Positions 7,177-16,142 are shown, numbered from the stretch's first letter. The stretch: DNA of 64,000 nt from Helicobacter sp. MIT 11-5569 (GCF_000765695.2 NZ_JRPB02000010.1:1-64000), one strand, 5' to 3'. The notes: generated by a model not told the origin, from the letters alone. A program made the numbers and translations.

Positions 7177-8388
7177 TTAGCCAAAGAATGGCAATTTTAG
7201 TGATGCGCTAATTACGATTGCATTAATAATATCAATAAAAAATGCTCCAACAAGCGGAACAACAATAAATGCCATATGGCTTGGTCCATAGTGTTGTGTA
7301 ACAGTTTGCATATTTACCATTGCTGTTGGTGTCGCTCCTAGTCCAAATCCACAATGTCCCGCAGCAAGAACGGCTGCATCATAGTCGCGTCCGCAGAATC
7401 TAAAGGTAACAAATACTGCATAAAGCACCATCATTACAACTTGGCAAATAAGAATCACAAGCATAGGAAGCGCGAGAGAAACGAGCTGCCAAAGGTTGAT
7501 TGTCATTAGGGCAAAAGCTAAGAATAGTGATAGGCTTACATTTCCAATCACTGAAACTTCTCTATCAAAAACTTGATGCACTTTTGTCGCTTGTAAAACA
7601 TTGCGTAAAATAACACCGATAAACAAGCACCAAACAAAAGTTGGCAGCGTAAAGCTTCCGCCTTGAAAAAATTTCGCGATTTCTGTTCCGATAAATAGCG
7701 CAATGACAATAAGCGCAAGCGATTCTATAAAAGAAGACGCAGTTATTAGACGTTCTTTTTGTGGTGCCTCAAAGCCTGATAGTGTTTCATCTTGTAAGCT
7801 TGCGGGGGGGGGGGTTAGATTATACTTTTTTACAAGATAATGCGCCACTGGACCACCGATGATTCCACCCATTATAAGCCCAAAAGTCGCACTTGCCATC
7901 GCGACTTCCATTGCTGCGCTAAAGCCATAAGGAGGATTTTTGAAAATATCTGCCCACGCAGCACCTGTTCCGTGTCCGCCACTCATTGTAACAGAGCCTC
8001 CTAATAATCCAATGGTTGGATTTACTCCTAGAAGTGTAGCTACGCTAACGCCCACAATATTTTGCAAAAATAATAGCCCTGTTACGATAAATAAGAATAC
8101 AACTAAAATCTTTCCACCCTTTTTTAGGGAAGCGAAATCCGCACTTAGTCCAATACTTGTGAAAAACGCAAGCATTAAAGGGTCTTTCAAAGAGCCATCA
8201 AACTTTAATTCAATGCTACCATAAGTGTAAAGGATAAAAATTAAAATCGCTGCGATAATTCCTCCAACTACGGGTTCTGGAATATTATAATCACGCAAGA
8301 ATTTACTACGATTAATAATAAAACGCCCTAAAAGTAAAACAAAAACCATACTTAACAAGGTAGCATAAAAATTAAATGAAATTGTCAT
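7177..8388 (-). CDS. gltS: Sodium/glutamate symporter GltS, phase-variable
   Basis: An inner-membrane carrier importing glutamate with sodium. About 400 residues with many hydrophobic helices and the Gly-rich re-entrant motifs of the family (GGSVTMSGGHGTGAAW and the C-terminal GHCGFGLGATPTAM). I chose the ATG at 8388, preceded by AGAGG at proper distance; the upstream GTG at 8394 overlaps that site. A run of 11 C in the coding strand (7804-7814) encodes Thr-Pro-Pro-Pro in the central cytoplasmic loop. It is in frame here, but slippage would truncate the protein, so expression is probably phase-variable. Confidence 0.93.
   Translation of the reverse strand: MTISFNFYATLLSMVFVLLLGRFIINRSKFLRDYNIPEPVVGGIIAAILIFILYTYGSIELKFDGSLKDPLMLAFFTSIGLSADFASLKKGGKILVVFLFIVTGLLFLQNIVGVSVATLLGVNPTIGLLGGSVTMSGGHGTGAAWADIFKNPPYGFSAAMEVAMASATFGLIMGGIIGGPVAHYLVKKYNLTPPPASLQDETLSGFEAPQKERLITASSFIESLALIVIALFIGTEIAKFFQGGSFTLPTFVWCLFIGVILRNVLQATKVHQVFDREVSVIGNVSLSLFLAFALMTINLWQLVSLALPMLVILICQVVMMVLYAVFVTFRFCGRDYDAAVLAAGHCGFGLGATPTAMVNMQTVTQHYGPSHMAFIVVPLVGAFFIDIINAIVISASLKLPFFG
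7804..7814 (-). repeat. Homopolymeric C(11)/G(11) tract inside gltS
   Basis: Eleven consecutive G on the plus strand, C on the coding strand. Tracts of this length in Helicobacter and Campylobacter genes are typical slippage-driven switches. It is far longer than any other G/C run I noticed in the window. Confidence 0.95.
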
Positions 8389-8499
8389 TAACACCTCTTT
8401 GTATTGAATAATTAATATTTTAAGTTAGAGTCTATTAGAAAAGGATAAGAGTGTAGAAAGCTTCTGTAATTGTAGGGTAAAATGAGAATAAAAGTAGCA

Positions 8500-8524
8500 T
8501 TTAGAATCCCAAAAGGATTCTAAA
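8500..8524. terminator. Hairpin terminator after napA built on AGAATC/GATTCT
   Basis: TTTAGAATCC, loop CAAAA, GGATTCTAAA: a perfect 10-bp stem ending three bases beyond the napA stop. It probably terminates napA; the U tract is weak. It is one of three such hairpins in the window. Confidence 0.7.
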
Positions 8525-8526
8525 AT

Positions 8527-8964
8527 TTATGCAAGCTGTGCTTTTAACATCCAAATTGCTTTTTCTAAGCTTGCAACTTTTTCATCTGCAAGTGCAACAG
8601 TTCCCTTGTCGTTAGCTTCTCCTGCAAGGTCTGAGAGAGTTTTAAAAGATTGCAAGAAATACTCATAATCTGGCAAAATTTTTGTCAAAATTGTTTTAGA
8701 ATCAAAGCAAGTTGCGCTATCTTCTTGAATTTTGCTTGCTGCTAACATATCTTTTAGAGTTACAAAAGGTTTATCGCTTAGCTGTAAAACACGCTCCGCT
8801 ACATCGTCCATTTGTTCTGTGATTTCTTCATACATAGATTCTAAAGCTGAATGCACAGGGTGAAAATCTGCTCCTTTAACATTCCAGTGATAATTATGCA
8901 GTTTGATATAAAATACTGCAGAATCTGCTTGAATTTGTTTTAAGCTTTGAATAACTTTGCTCAT
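8527..8964 (-). CDS. napA: Dps-family ferritin-like protein (neutrophil-activating protein NapA)
   Basis: A DNA-protection/iron-storage protein forming 12-subunit shells that oxidise ferrous iron with peroxide. At 145 aa it has normal length, with the Dps ferroxidase signature: His25 in LHNYHWNVKG, His37 in FHPVHSALESMYEEI, and the downstream D/E set in EQMDDVAERV. The RBS AAGGAG precedes the ATG. Upstream are overlapping TATAAT boxes and a 16-bp palindrome resembling a Fur/PerR box, suggesting metal- or peroxide-responsive control as known for napA/dps in relatives. A hairpin directly follows the stop. Confidence 0.95.
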   Translation of the reverse strand: MSKVIQSLKQIQADSAVFYIKLHNYHWNVKGADFHPVHSALESMYEEITEQMDDVAERVLQLSDKPFVTLKDMLAASKIQEDSATCFDSKTILTKILPDYEYFLQSFKTLSDLAGEANDKGTVALADEKVASLEKAIWMLKAQLA

Positions 8965-8992
8965 AATGTCTCCTTAAATTTAATTTGACGAA

Positions 8993-9003
8993 ATTATATT
9001 ATA
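8993..9003 (-). promoter_or_regulatory. napA promoter: overlapping -10 boxes
   Basis: On the minus strand two TATAAT hexamers overlap (8998-8993 and 9003-8998), about 30 bases before the napA ATG. This is a strong Helicobacter-style vegetative promoter. Confidence 0.65.
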
Positions 9004-9024
9004 AATAATCTTAAAGGAAAATTA

Positions 9025-9040
9025 TTATTATTTATAATAA
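9025..9040. promoter_or_regulatory. Candidate Fur/PerR operator upstream of napA
   Basis: TTATTAT-TT-ATAATAA is a perfect 7+7 inverted repeat, similar in style to Fur-family boxes (TAATAAT/ATTATTA). It lies about 22-47 bases upstream of the napA -10 boxes. Binding is inferred, not shown. Confidence 0.5.
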
Positions 9041-9075
9041 GATGAATTATCATTTTTGTATTTGGGATTCTACAA

Positions 9076-10074
9076 TCAACCTCCTGTTTGATAAAATGCT
9101 CGCTTAGATATAGAATCTTCATTCCAATCATTTTTTTCTGGTTTGGTTTGGATACAGAGCTTTAGACGTTCTAAAATTTCTTGTGTGTTGCCTTGTAGCA
9201 TTGCTTCTTTAATATCAATAGCATTTTCGTGGTATAAACAAGGAATGAGTTTGCCCTCACTGCTTAAGCGAATACGATTACAAGTTTTGCAAAAATCATC
9301 ATTATGTGGCGCGATTACCCCAAAGACATAATCTCTTTCTAAAATGCAGTTTAGTTTTTCTTTAATATGTTCTTTTGGAATCTTAAAAAGTGTGGCAGGT
9401 CCGAAAATTTCTTTTTCAAAAAGATGAACTTGGTATTTTTTGCGGATATGTTCTAAGATTTCAGGAAGTCTTAGCCCAGCGATTCCATTTTTCGCATGCG
9501 TATTTTCCATAAATTCAATATAACGCACCATTACACCTAGTTTGATTGCGTATTCTAGGATTTCTACAATCTCCATATCATTGATTCTATGTAGTGGCAC
9601 CATATTGAGCTTGATTTTTAATCTTGCTTTATGTGCTGCTTGTATCCCTAGTAGAATCTTATCTAATCCATCACGCTTAGAAATACATTTGATATTGTCT
9701 TTTTTTAAAGAATCCAAAGAAATGTTGATACGTTTTAATCCTGCATCTTTTAAATCTTGTGCAATGGGGGCTAATAAAAAGGCGTTTGTGGTTAGGGCAA
9801 TATCAATTTGTGGGGAAAGTTTGCAAATCTTAGCAATAAATTCCACAATTTTAGAGCGCAAAAGCGGTTCTCCCCCAGTGATTCTTATTTTTTTTACTCC
9901 TTCATCAATAGCAACTTTAATGAAATTTAGCACGGATTCTAAAGGCACATCTTGGCTTTCATCGCCAATATCCATTGGAGTATTTGGCATACAATATACA
10001 CAGCGGAAATTACAGCGTTCTGTAACGCTAATACGCATATAATCAATGGTTCGCCCAAAGCTATCAATTAGCAC
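9076..10074 (-). CDS. moaA: GTP 3',8-cyclase MoaA (molybdenum cofactor biosynthesis)
   Basis: A radical-SAM enzyme converting GTP to the first pterin intermediate of molybdopterin. The N-terminal cluster motif is CNFRCVYC (residues 21-28), the Gly-rich SAM motif is TGGEP, and the C-terminal second cluster has CKTC followed by a distant Cys in GKLIPCLY. It ends with the characteristic Gly-Gly. Translation begins at GTG (10074) with AAGGAG five bases upstream. The 332-aa length is normal. mobA, another cofactor gene, is divergently placed next door. Confidence 0.96.
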   Translation of the reverse strand: MLIDSFGRTIDYMRISVTERCNFRCVYCMPNTPMDIGDESQDVPLESVLNFIKVAIDEGVKKIRITGGEPLLRSKIVEFIAKICKLSPQIDIALTTNAFLLAPIAQDLKDAGLKRINISLDSLKKDNIKCISKRDGLDKILLGIQAAHKARLKIKLNMVPLHRINDMEIVEILEYAIKLGVMVRYIEFMENTHAKNGIAGLRLPEILEHIRKKYQVHLFEKEIFGPATLFKIPKEHIKEKLNCILERDYVFGVIAPHNDDFCKTCNRIRLSSEGKLIPCLYHENAIDIKEAMLQGNTQEILERLKLCIQTKPEKNDWNEDSISKRAFYQTGG

Positions 10075-10126
10075 ATAATCTCCTTATATAAAGTGTGTAA
10101 TCATACTAAAGCCTGCAAAAAAAAGC

Positions 10127-10132
10127 TATAAT
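10127..10132 (+). promoter_or_regulatory. -10 box for mobA
   Basis: TATAAT in the 79-base gap between divergent moaA and mobA. Its distance would start the transcript near 10139, upstream of all candidate mobA starts. Confidence 0.5.
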
Positions 10133-10153
10133 TTTGCAAAAATTTTAAAAATT

Positions 10154-10747
10154 TTGGATAGATTTTTGGAAAAAGATTTAGAAAAGTTTGCAATGCCTTG
10201 CGTGATTTTAAGCGGTGGAGTGAGTAGAAGAATGGGGCGTTTAAAGCAGGATTTGCCTTTTTTGGATTCCACATTGGCAAATTTTCAAGCAAAACGTTTA
10301 AAAGACTATTTTGATTCTGTATATTTTTCTGCAAAAACACCGATTGTAAATGCTTTTTTGTTGCCTACAATTTTAGATTCCACTTTAGAGATTAATGCAC
10401 CTATTTTTGGTTTAAAAAGTGTGCTAGAAGAGCTAAAGAGTGATGTGTTTGTCTTAAGTATAGACGCACCTTTTTTTGATGATTTGTGTATCAAATCTTT
10501 AATGCAAGCATTTGTAGGAAAAGGAATTTTTGCCAAAAATACAAAAATTCACCCATTGCTTGGAATTTACCCTTTTAGCGCGTTAGAGATTATTAATGCA
10601 CAAATTCATGCAAGGGATTATAAGCTAATGCACCTTTTAGAGAAGATTGAAGCCGATTTTGTCGCAATTAGCGAGGATAAAACGCGGAATCTCAACACAC
10701 CTAAAGACTATGCAGAGGCTTGTGAATTTGTGGAGATTGAAGGATAG
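10154..10747 (+). CDS. mobA: Molybdenum cofactor guanylyltransferase MobA
   Basis: Transfers GMP to molybdopterin to make the guanine dinucleotide form. The N-terminal nucleotide-binding motif is LSGGVSRRMG (usual LAGGxSxRMG), and the metal-binding segment LSIDAPFF is near residue 100. The start is uncertain. Base 10154 is a TTG, and an ATG lies at 10193 just before PCVILSGG. Neither has a good Shine-Dalgarno; homologues begin only a few residues before this motif, which favours the shorter form. It stops two bases before flhB, so the two are probably co-transcribed. Confidence 0.88.
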   Translation: MDRFLEKDLEKFAMPCVILSGGVSRRMGRLKQDLPFLDSTLANFQAKRLKDYFDSVYFSAKTPIVNAFLLPTILDSTLEINAPIFGLKSVLEELKSDVFVLSIDAPFFDDLCIKSLMQAFVGKGIFAKNTKIHPLLGIYPFSALEIINAQIHARDYKLMHLLEKIEADFVAISEDKTRNLNTPKDYAEACEFVEIEG

Positions 10748-10749
10748 CT

Positions 10750-11826
10750 ATGGCAGATGATGCAGAAAAGACAGAAGAACCCACCGCGCGGAAGATTGAA
10801 AAAGCGCGCGAAGAAGGGAATGTTTTAAAAAGTCCTGATGTCAATGCGTTCTTGGGTCTTGTTGTGGGATTAGCACTTGTGTTTTTGTGCTTTAATTTTT
10901 GGGTGAGTGGGCTTGGAAGCGTGTTTGAGCAGATTTATCAAGGTTTCAGTCAAGAATTCACACGCACTAATGCAATATCAATTACAATTTCTTTAGTTCT
11001 TCAAGTGTTATATTTGCTTGCGCCAATTTTTGGGGCTTTGATGTTAATAGGAGTGATTGCAAATGTTTCTCAAAGTGGCTTTTTATTAACGGGAAAAGCA
11101 ATCCAACCAAAGCTTCAAAAGTTAAATTTTATTACAGGAATGAAGAATCTGATTTCTCTAAAAAAATTGCTTGATGGTTTTTTGATTACTTTTAAGGTGC
11201 TAAGCGCATTTATTATCGCTTTTTTTGTTTTTATTGGCTTTATGCATGAGCTAACAACTGTAGCACTTTTCCCTTTAGGAGACCAAATGCTATGGTTTAG
11301 GGATAAAGCGATTATTCTTATTGGAATCCTATTAGCCTTTTTTTTAGTGATGGCAAGTGTGGATTATATGATTAAACGCTATCAATATTTTAAGTCTTTG
11401 CGTATGAGCAAACAAGAAGTCAAAGATGAATTTAAAAATATGGAAGGAGACCAACAAGTTAAAGGAAAAATACGCTCTTTAATGTTTCAAGCTTCTAGAA
11501 AAAGAATGATGCAAAATATTCCAAGTGCTGATGTGGTCGTAACAAACCCAACGCATTATGCTGTGGCATTGCGCTATGATAGCAAAAAAGAGCGCGCACC
11601 CCGCGTTTTGGCTAAGGGTGTAGATTTTTTAGCCCAACGCATCAAAGATATTGCAAATGAACATGAGATTCCTATTATAGAGAATCCCCCATTAGCGCGC
11701 GCATTATATAAAGATGTGGATTTGGATATGGAGATTCCAGAATCCTTGTATCAAGCAATGGTTCAAGTATTGTATGAAGTGCAACGCATTAATGAAAGAC
11801 GCAAAAGAAATAAAAGCTTTGTATAA
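10750..11826 (+). CDS. flhB: Flagellar export apparatus protein FlhB
   Basis: Inner-membrane component of the flagellar type III export gate that switches substrate specificity from rod/hook to filament. It begins MADDAEKTEEPTARKIEKAR as in the family, has four membrane helices (roughly residues 30-210), and a C-terminal cytoplasmic domain with the autocleavage motif NPTH (VVTNPTHYAVALRYD). The 358-aa length is normal. RBS AAGGA lies before the ATG. It is relevant to the island at 1-7145, whose proteins may use this export route. Confidence 0.97.
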   Translation: MADDAEKTEEPTARKIEKAREEGNVLKSPDVNAFLGLVVGLALVFLCFNFWVSGLGSVFEQIYQGFSQEFTRTNAISITISLVLQVLYLLAPIFGALMLIGVIANVSQSGFLLTGKAIQPKLQKLNFITGMKNLISLKKLLDGFLITFKVLSAFIIAFFVFIGFMHELTTVALFPLGDQMLWFRDKAIILIGILLAFFLVMASVDYMIKRYQYFKSLRMSKQEVKDEFKNMEGDQQVKGKIRSLMFQASRKRMMQNIPSADVVVTNPTHYAVALRYDSKKERAPRVLAKGVDFLAQRIKDIANEHEIPIIENPPLARALYKDVDLDMEIPESLYQAMVQVLYEVQRINERRKRNKSFV

Positions 11827-11882
11827 TGTTTATACAATGTAAAACACGCTAAAATTGCGGTAATTTTCTCTAAAGGGCTAAA

Positions 11883-13310
11883 ATGAGTGCTTTTGAAACA
11901 ATTATCGGACTTGAAGTGCATGTGCAACTCAATACAAAAACAAAAATCTTCTGTTCTTGTGCAACAAGCTTTGGTGAAGAGCCTAATAAAAATGTTTGCC
12001 CTACTTGTTTAGGGCTTCCCGGGGCTTTGCCTGTGTTAAATCGCGAAGTGGTAAAAAAGGCGATTTCTTTTGGTAGTGCCATTGGTGCGGAGATTAATCA
12101 AAATTCTGTGTTTGCGCGCAAAAATTATTTTTATCCTGATTTGCCTAAAGCGTATCAAATTAGTCAATTTGAGATTCCAATTGTAGGGCGTGGAAGCATT
12201 GAGATTGAAAGCAATGGTGAAAAGAAAATCATCGGGGTAACACGCGCGCATATGGAAGAAGATGCAGGTAAAAATATCCACGAGGGGAGTTATTCTAAAG
12301 TGGATTTAAATCGCGCTTGCACGCCACTTTTAGAGATTGTAAGTGAGCCAGATATGAAAAGTGCTGATGAAGCGATTGCGTATTTAAAAAAGCTACATTC
12401 TATTGTGCGTTTTCTTGGAATTAGTGATGCGAATATGCAAGAGGGAAGCTTCCGCTGTGATGCAAATGTTTCTATCCGCCCAAAAGGGGATTCCAAACTT
12501 TATACGCGCGTAGAAATCAAGAATCTAAACTCCTTTAAGTTTATCCAAAAAGCGATTGAATACGAAGTGGAGCGACAAATTGAAGCGTGGGAAGATGGTA
12601 AATATGATGAAGAAGTCGTGCAAGAAACAAGACTTTTTGATACTACAAAAGGTGTAACGCGTTCTATGCGCGGTAAAGAGGAAGCAGCGGATTATCGCTA
12701 TTTTCCAGACCCAGACTTGTTGCCTGTATTTATTGATGAAAAGCTTATGAAAGAGGGTCGAGAGATTCCAGAAATGCCCGATGAAAAAAGAGAACGTTAT
12801 GTGCGTGATTTTGGAATCAAAGCAAGTGATGCAAGCGTGCTAACAAGCGACCTTGAAATGGCATTGTATTTTGAAAATATGCTTGCTTTAGGTGCAAGCG
12901 CAAAAGGTGCAGTTACTTGGCTAACTACCGAGCTTTTGGGGAGATTAAAGGGGGAAAATACTCTGCAAAATTGCGGAATCCAATCAGAAACTTTAGCAAC
13001 CCTAGTTAAGCGCATTGATGAAGGAAAAATTAGTGGAAAAAGCGCAAAAGAAATCCTAGATGTGCTTGTAGAAAAACGCGGCGGCGATGTGGATTCTCTA
13101 ATAGATTCTATGGGATTAGCACAAGTGAATGATGATGGGGCGATTTTAAGTGTAATTGATGCTGTTTTAAGCGCAAATGCAGATAAAGTTGCAGAATATA
13201 AAAGTGGTAAAGATAAGCTTTTTGGTTTCTTTGTGGGGCAAGTGATGAAGAATGCAAAAGGCGTAAATCCTGCGCGTGTTAATGAGTTGCTAAAAGAAAA
13301 ATTGCAATAA
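11883..13310 (+). CDS. gatB: Asp-tRNA(Asn)/Glu-tRNA(Gln) amidotransferase subunit B
   Basis: Subunit of GatCAB, which converts misacylated Glu-tRNA(Gln), and in this group Asp-tRNA(Asn), to the correct amide forms. The N-terminal GatB domain has the signature IGLEVHVQL and the zinc-type cysteines in [16 protein letters not shown] then PTC. The C-terminal YqeY-like tail ends the protein. 475 aa is full length. It requires GatA and GatC from elsewhere. It follows flhB by 56 bases and is followed closely by the EI24 gene. Confidence 0.97.
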   Translation: MSAFETIIGLEVHVQLNTKTKIFCSCATSFGEEPNKNVCPTCLGLPGALPVLNREVVKKAISFGSAIGAEINQNSVFARKNYFYPDLPKAYQISQFEIPIVGRGSIEIESNGEKKIIGVTRAHMEEDAGKNIHEGSYSKVDLNRACTPLLEIVSEPDMKSADEAIAYLKKLHSIVRFLGISDANMQEGSFRCDANVSIRPKGDSKLYTRVEIKNLNSFKFIQKAIEYEVERQIEAWEDGKYDEEVVQETRLFDTTKGVTRSMRGKEEAADYRYFPDPDLLPVFIDEKLMKEGREIPEMPDEKRERYVRDFGIKASDASVLTSDLEMALYFENMLALGASAKGAVTWLTTELLGRLKGENTLQNCGIQSETLATLVKRIDEGKISGKSAKEILDVLVEKRGGDVDSLIDSMGLAQVNDDGAILSVIDAVLSANADKVAEYKSGKDKLFGFFVGQVMKNAKGVNPARVNELLKEKLQ

Positions 13311-13318
13311 GGCTAATA

Positions 13319-14089
13319 ATGCAGGATTTTAAAAGTGGCGATTACGCACTTAAACCTATACGAGACTACTTTTTACTTGCAAAACGTGATTTTTTTACGT
13401 CTTATCTGTTAGGATTTACATTTTTTCCATTTTTTCTTGCATTGGTTGTTTTTGGAATCGTGTTATATTTTTTTGGCGCAGATTGGTATAACGCACTTTT
13501 TGGGTTGTTGCATTATGATTTTGGCTTTGAACAGATTTGGCTAACTTGGATTCAAACTCTATTTGATTATACGCTTAAAGCATCTGTATTTGTGTTTTTT
13601 GCGCTTGCGCTTTTTGGATTGTCTTTGCTTGTATCTCTTGCTATAAGTGCTTTTGTTGCTCCTTATGTGGTGCGCTTTATTAGGGATTCTCATTATCCAC
13701 AATGCAGCTTAGATGGCAAAGCAAAGCTTGTAACTTCACTTTTGGGGTTATTTGGAATTTATGTATTGTATTTTTTGGCTTTAATCTTGCTTTTACCTGT
13801 GTATTTTATCCCTTTTGTGGGTGGGTTTGTAATGCTTCTTCCTACGTATTGGCTGTTTTTTAAAACAACACTTGGTGATGTGGGTGAAGAGATTTTTACA
13901 AAGGAAACTTTAAAACTTGTAAAAAAGACACAAAAAGGCAGAATCCAAAGCGTTATGCTACCACTTTTTGGAATTAATCTAATTCCGGTAATTGGCTTTT
14001 TTTCTCCAGTTTTTGCATTAAGTGTGCTAGCGCATTTATTTTTTGATATAAAATGTAAGGATTCCTATGGAAATGCAAATACAGATTGA
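13319..14089 (+). CDS. EI24-domain integral membrane protein
   Basis: A 256-aa membrane protein with about five hydrophobic segments (near residues 30-53, 84-111, 135-175 and 215-240), matching the EI24/CysZ-like domain seen in many epsilonproteobacterial proteins. CysZ proteins carry sulfate, but the role of this branch is not established, so I do not assign a substrate. The start lies eight bases after gatB, and the 3' end overlaps dnaB by 23 bases, indicating an operon with translational coupling. Confidence 0.8.
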   Translation: MQDFKSGDYALKPIRDYFLLAKRDFFTSYLLGFTFFPFFLALVVFGIVLYFFGADWYNALFGLLHYDFGFEQIWLTWIQTLFDYTLKASVFVFFALALFGLSLLVSLAISAFVAPYVVRFIRDSHYPQCSLDGKAKLVTSLLGLFGIYVLYFLALILLLPVYFIPFVGGFVMLLPTYWLFFKTTLGDVGEEIFTKETLKLVKKTQKGRIQSVMLPLFGINLIPVIGFFSPVFALSVLAHLFFDIKCKDSYGNANTD

Positions 14090-15515
14090 ACGTGCAGTAT
14101 TAAGCTCGATTTTCTTTGACCCTGAGCGATTAGATATGCTTGAGGGGCTACTAACTCCAGAGGATTTTTCTTATACTCCAAATAAAAATATTTTCTTTGC
14201 AATGTTAGAGCTTCATCGCACTGACCGCCCTATTGATGAAGAGTTTGTTTTAAAGCTTTCTACAAAAGTGCGTCCCATTACACAAGAAGAACTGCTAAAT
14301 GTGCTAACAACAAGCCCAATTAGTGATGTGAAAGCTTATGCTAATGAGATTCGTGATGCAGCAATTAAGCGCAAGCTGCATTCTTTTGCAACAAAAATTC
14401 AAGAATCGACAAGCGATAGCAATACAAGCACGCAAGAGATTATGGATTATCTCCAAAGTGAGCTATATAAAATTACAAATGTGCATGAAAGTCGTGATTT
14501 TAGGAATGCAAAAGAGATTACACAAGCGACAATGGAATACATTGAAGCAATGAAAAAGCGAGGAAATCATCTGTTAATTGGTGTAGATACCGGATTTGTA
14601 AGTTTAAATAAAATGACAACAGGTTTTAGTGGGGGAGATTTAATCATAGTTGCTGCGCGTCCTGCAATGGGAAAAACTGCACTTGTTTTAAATATGGCAC
14701 AAAAAGCATTGGATACTGGACGTGGGGTCGCATTCTTTAGCCTTGAAATGCCGGCAGAACAGCTAATGTTAAGAATGCTTGCTGCAAAAACTTCTATTGC
14801 TTTACAAAATTTACGTGTTGGAAATTTGCAAGATGACGAGTGGGAGAATCTCTCACACGCTATGGATATAATGTGTAAAGCTCCATTGTTTATTGATGAT
14901 AATAGTATTCTAACCATTCATCAATTACGTGCAAAATTACGTAGAATTAAATCCAGAAATCCAGAAATTGGGTTAGCAGTTATTGATTATTTGCAGTTAA
15001 TGAGCGGGGCAAATAATAAAGATAGACATCAAGAGGTGAGTGAAATTAGTCGTGGGCTAAAAATGATTGCAAGAGAGCTTGAGATTCCAATTATTGCGCT
15101 TTCTCAATTAAATAGAAGTTTGGAAGCAAGGAGCGATAGGCGACCAATTTTATCGGATTTAAGGGAATCTGGTTCTATTGAGCAAGATGCGGATATTATT
15201 TTATTTGTGTATCGTGATGCAGTGTATAAACTCAAAGATGAAAAAGAAAAAGAAGAAGCAGCAAAGAAAGAAGGTAAAGAGTATAAAAGTGATTTTGTTG
15301 TGAAAAATGAAGAAACTGCCGAGATTATTATCGGTAAGCAACGTAATGGACCAACGGGTGTGGTAAAACTTATGTTTCAAAAGCATTGCACACGTTTTGT
15401 TGATGCAAGCGAAACGAGTCCTAGTTTGGAAGTTGTTTATGAGCAAATGGCGGATAATACACAAACAAAATTTACACCACCCCAAGATGATAAAGTAGAA
15501 GCACCTATTATTTAG
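14067..15515 (+). CDS. dnaB: Replicative DNA helicase DnaB
   Basis: Hexameric helicase that unwinds DNA ahead of the replication fork. The N-terminal helical domain (residues 5-110) is followed by a RecA-like ATPase with Walker A ARPAMGKTA, Walker B IGLAVIDYLQL, and the SQLNRSLE and RESGSIEQDAD motifs. A Lys/Glu-rich insertion lies near residues 390-411. 482 aa is typical. The ATG at 14067 lies within the upstream gene. The last bases overlap the convergent small gene at 15508. Confidence 0.97.
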   Translation: MEMQIQIERAVLSSIFFDPERLDMLEGLLTPEDFSYTPNKNIFFAMLELHRTDRPIDEEFVLKLSTKVRPITQEELLNVLTTSPISDVKAYANEIRDAAIKRKLHSFATKIQESTSDSNTSTQEIMDYLQSELYKITNVHESRDFRNAKEITQATMEYIEAMKKRGNHLLIGVDTGFVSLNKMTTGFSGGDLIIVAARPAMGKTALVLNMAQKALDTGRGVAFFSLEMPAEQLMLRMLAAKTSIALQNLRVGNLQDDEWENLSHAMDIMCKAPLFIDDNSILTIHQLRAKLRRIKSRNPEIGLAVIDYLQLMSGANNKDRHQEVSEISRGLKMIARELEIPIIALSQLNRSLEARSDRRPILSDLRESGSIEQDADIILFVYRDAVYKLKDEKEKEEAAKKEGKEYKSDFVVKNEETAEIIIGKQRNGPTGVVKLMFQKHCTRFVDASETSPSLEVVYEQMADNTQTKFTPPQDDKVEAPII

Positions 15516-15636
15516 ATTTTTCTTTGCAGCTGCAACCCCCACAGCCGCAATCGCTACTCTTTTTAGGATAAAGTTTATAGACAAAATATCCAGCCGCTAA
15601 TATAAAAATCACAGCTAATAAAATAGTCTCACTCAT
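15508..15636 (-). CDS. FeoB-associated Cys-rich membrane protein (42 aa)
   Basis: A small protein of one N-terminal membrane helix (ETILLAVIFILAAGYFVYKL) and a cytosolic tail with four clustered cysteines (DCGCGGCSC) followed by lysines. This is the layout of the small Cys-rich proteins associated with FeoB ferrous iron transporters. Translation starts at the ATG at 15636. The stop overlaps the end of dnaB on the other strand by eight bases. No feoB is present in this window, so partnership is inferred from architecture. Confidence 0.8.
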   Translation of the reverse strand: MSETILLAVIFILAAGYFVYKLYPKKSSDCGCGGCSCKEKSK

Positions 15637-15677
15637 ATTTTTTTATCTCTTTTTTATTAGATGAGCGCAAAAGCAAA

Positions 15678-15714
15678 AGCCTAACTTGAGATTTTGATTC
15701 TAAGTTTTTAGGCT
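15678..15714. terminator. Imperfect hairpin in the intergenic gap
   Basis: AGCCTAACTT pairs with AAGTTTTTAGGCT, with a small bulge, around an AT-rich loop. It lies downstream of the minus-strand gene at 15733 and probably ends that transcript. Confidence 0.5.
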
Positions 15715-15732
15715 ATTTTAGTAAGTTTTGTT

Positions 15733-15984
15733 TTAAGATTTTTTTTGAATCTTTTTTAACGCTTTGCGTAACGCTTTAATCTGCCTTCTTGGAATCATTA
15801 TAGAATTCTCATTTTTCGTAGCATCTCTTAATGCTTCATCAACTTTTATTTTGATAGAAACTGCTCCCATATTTTTATCTTTTTGTCCCGGAATATCAAA
15901 AGTTGAGACCTCAATACTCCCCTTTTTAAAAAGATTGCTTTTTAAAGGAATCGTATAAGAGAGTTTTTTAATTTTTTGCTTCAT
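15733..15984 (-). CDS. Small basic hypothetical protein (83 aa)
   Basis: No signal peptide or membrane helix. The N-terminal half looks beta-rich (LSYTIPLKSNLFKKGSIEV) and the C-terminal half is a strongly basic helix (RRQIKALRKALKKIQKK), which could bind nucleic acid. The N-terminal pattern Y-x-I-P-L-K...GS(I/L)(E/D) also occurs in the adjacent 46-aa protein, suggesting an ancient duplication. The ATG overlaps the alternative-frame tail of that neighbour. I do not recognise a family. Confidence 0.65.
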   Translation of the reverse strand: MKQKIKKLSYTIPLKSNLFKKGSIEVSTFDIPGQKDKNMGAVSIKIKVDEALRDATKNENSIMIPRRQIKALRKALKKIQKKS

Positions 15985-16001
15985 TAGTTTTCTTTGGTTT
16001 T

Positions 16002-16142
16002 TTAGAATCTTCTTTGTTTGCTTTTTTTGTATTCTTTTGCTAAGCTGTTTTCTCCATAAGGCTCTTCGATAATCGCAAAATCAAGAGAACCATTTTCAGT
16101 GCCTTTTAATGGTAGGCTTTTGTAAATTTTAGTTTCTTTCAT
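16002..16142 (-). CDS. Small hypothetical protein with a possible A7 slippage site (46 aa)
   Basis: The ATG at 16142 has an excellent RBS (AGGAG, seven bases upstream). The protein MKETKIYKSLPLKGTENGSL continues acidic and ends KKSKQRRF. A run of seven A (16022-16028, T on the plus strand) lies near the 3' end. Losing one A would give the tail EYKKANKEDSKKPKKTNEAK, with a stop at 15968 inside the next gene's start. That low-complexity tail looks as natural as the present one, so slippage or a frameshift is possible. Function unknown. Confidence 0.6.
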   Translation of the reverse strand: MKETKIYKSLPLKGTENGSLDFAIIEEPYGENSLAKEYKKSKQRRF

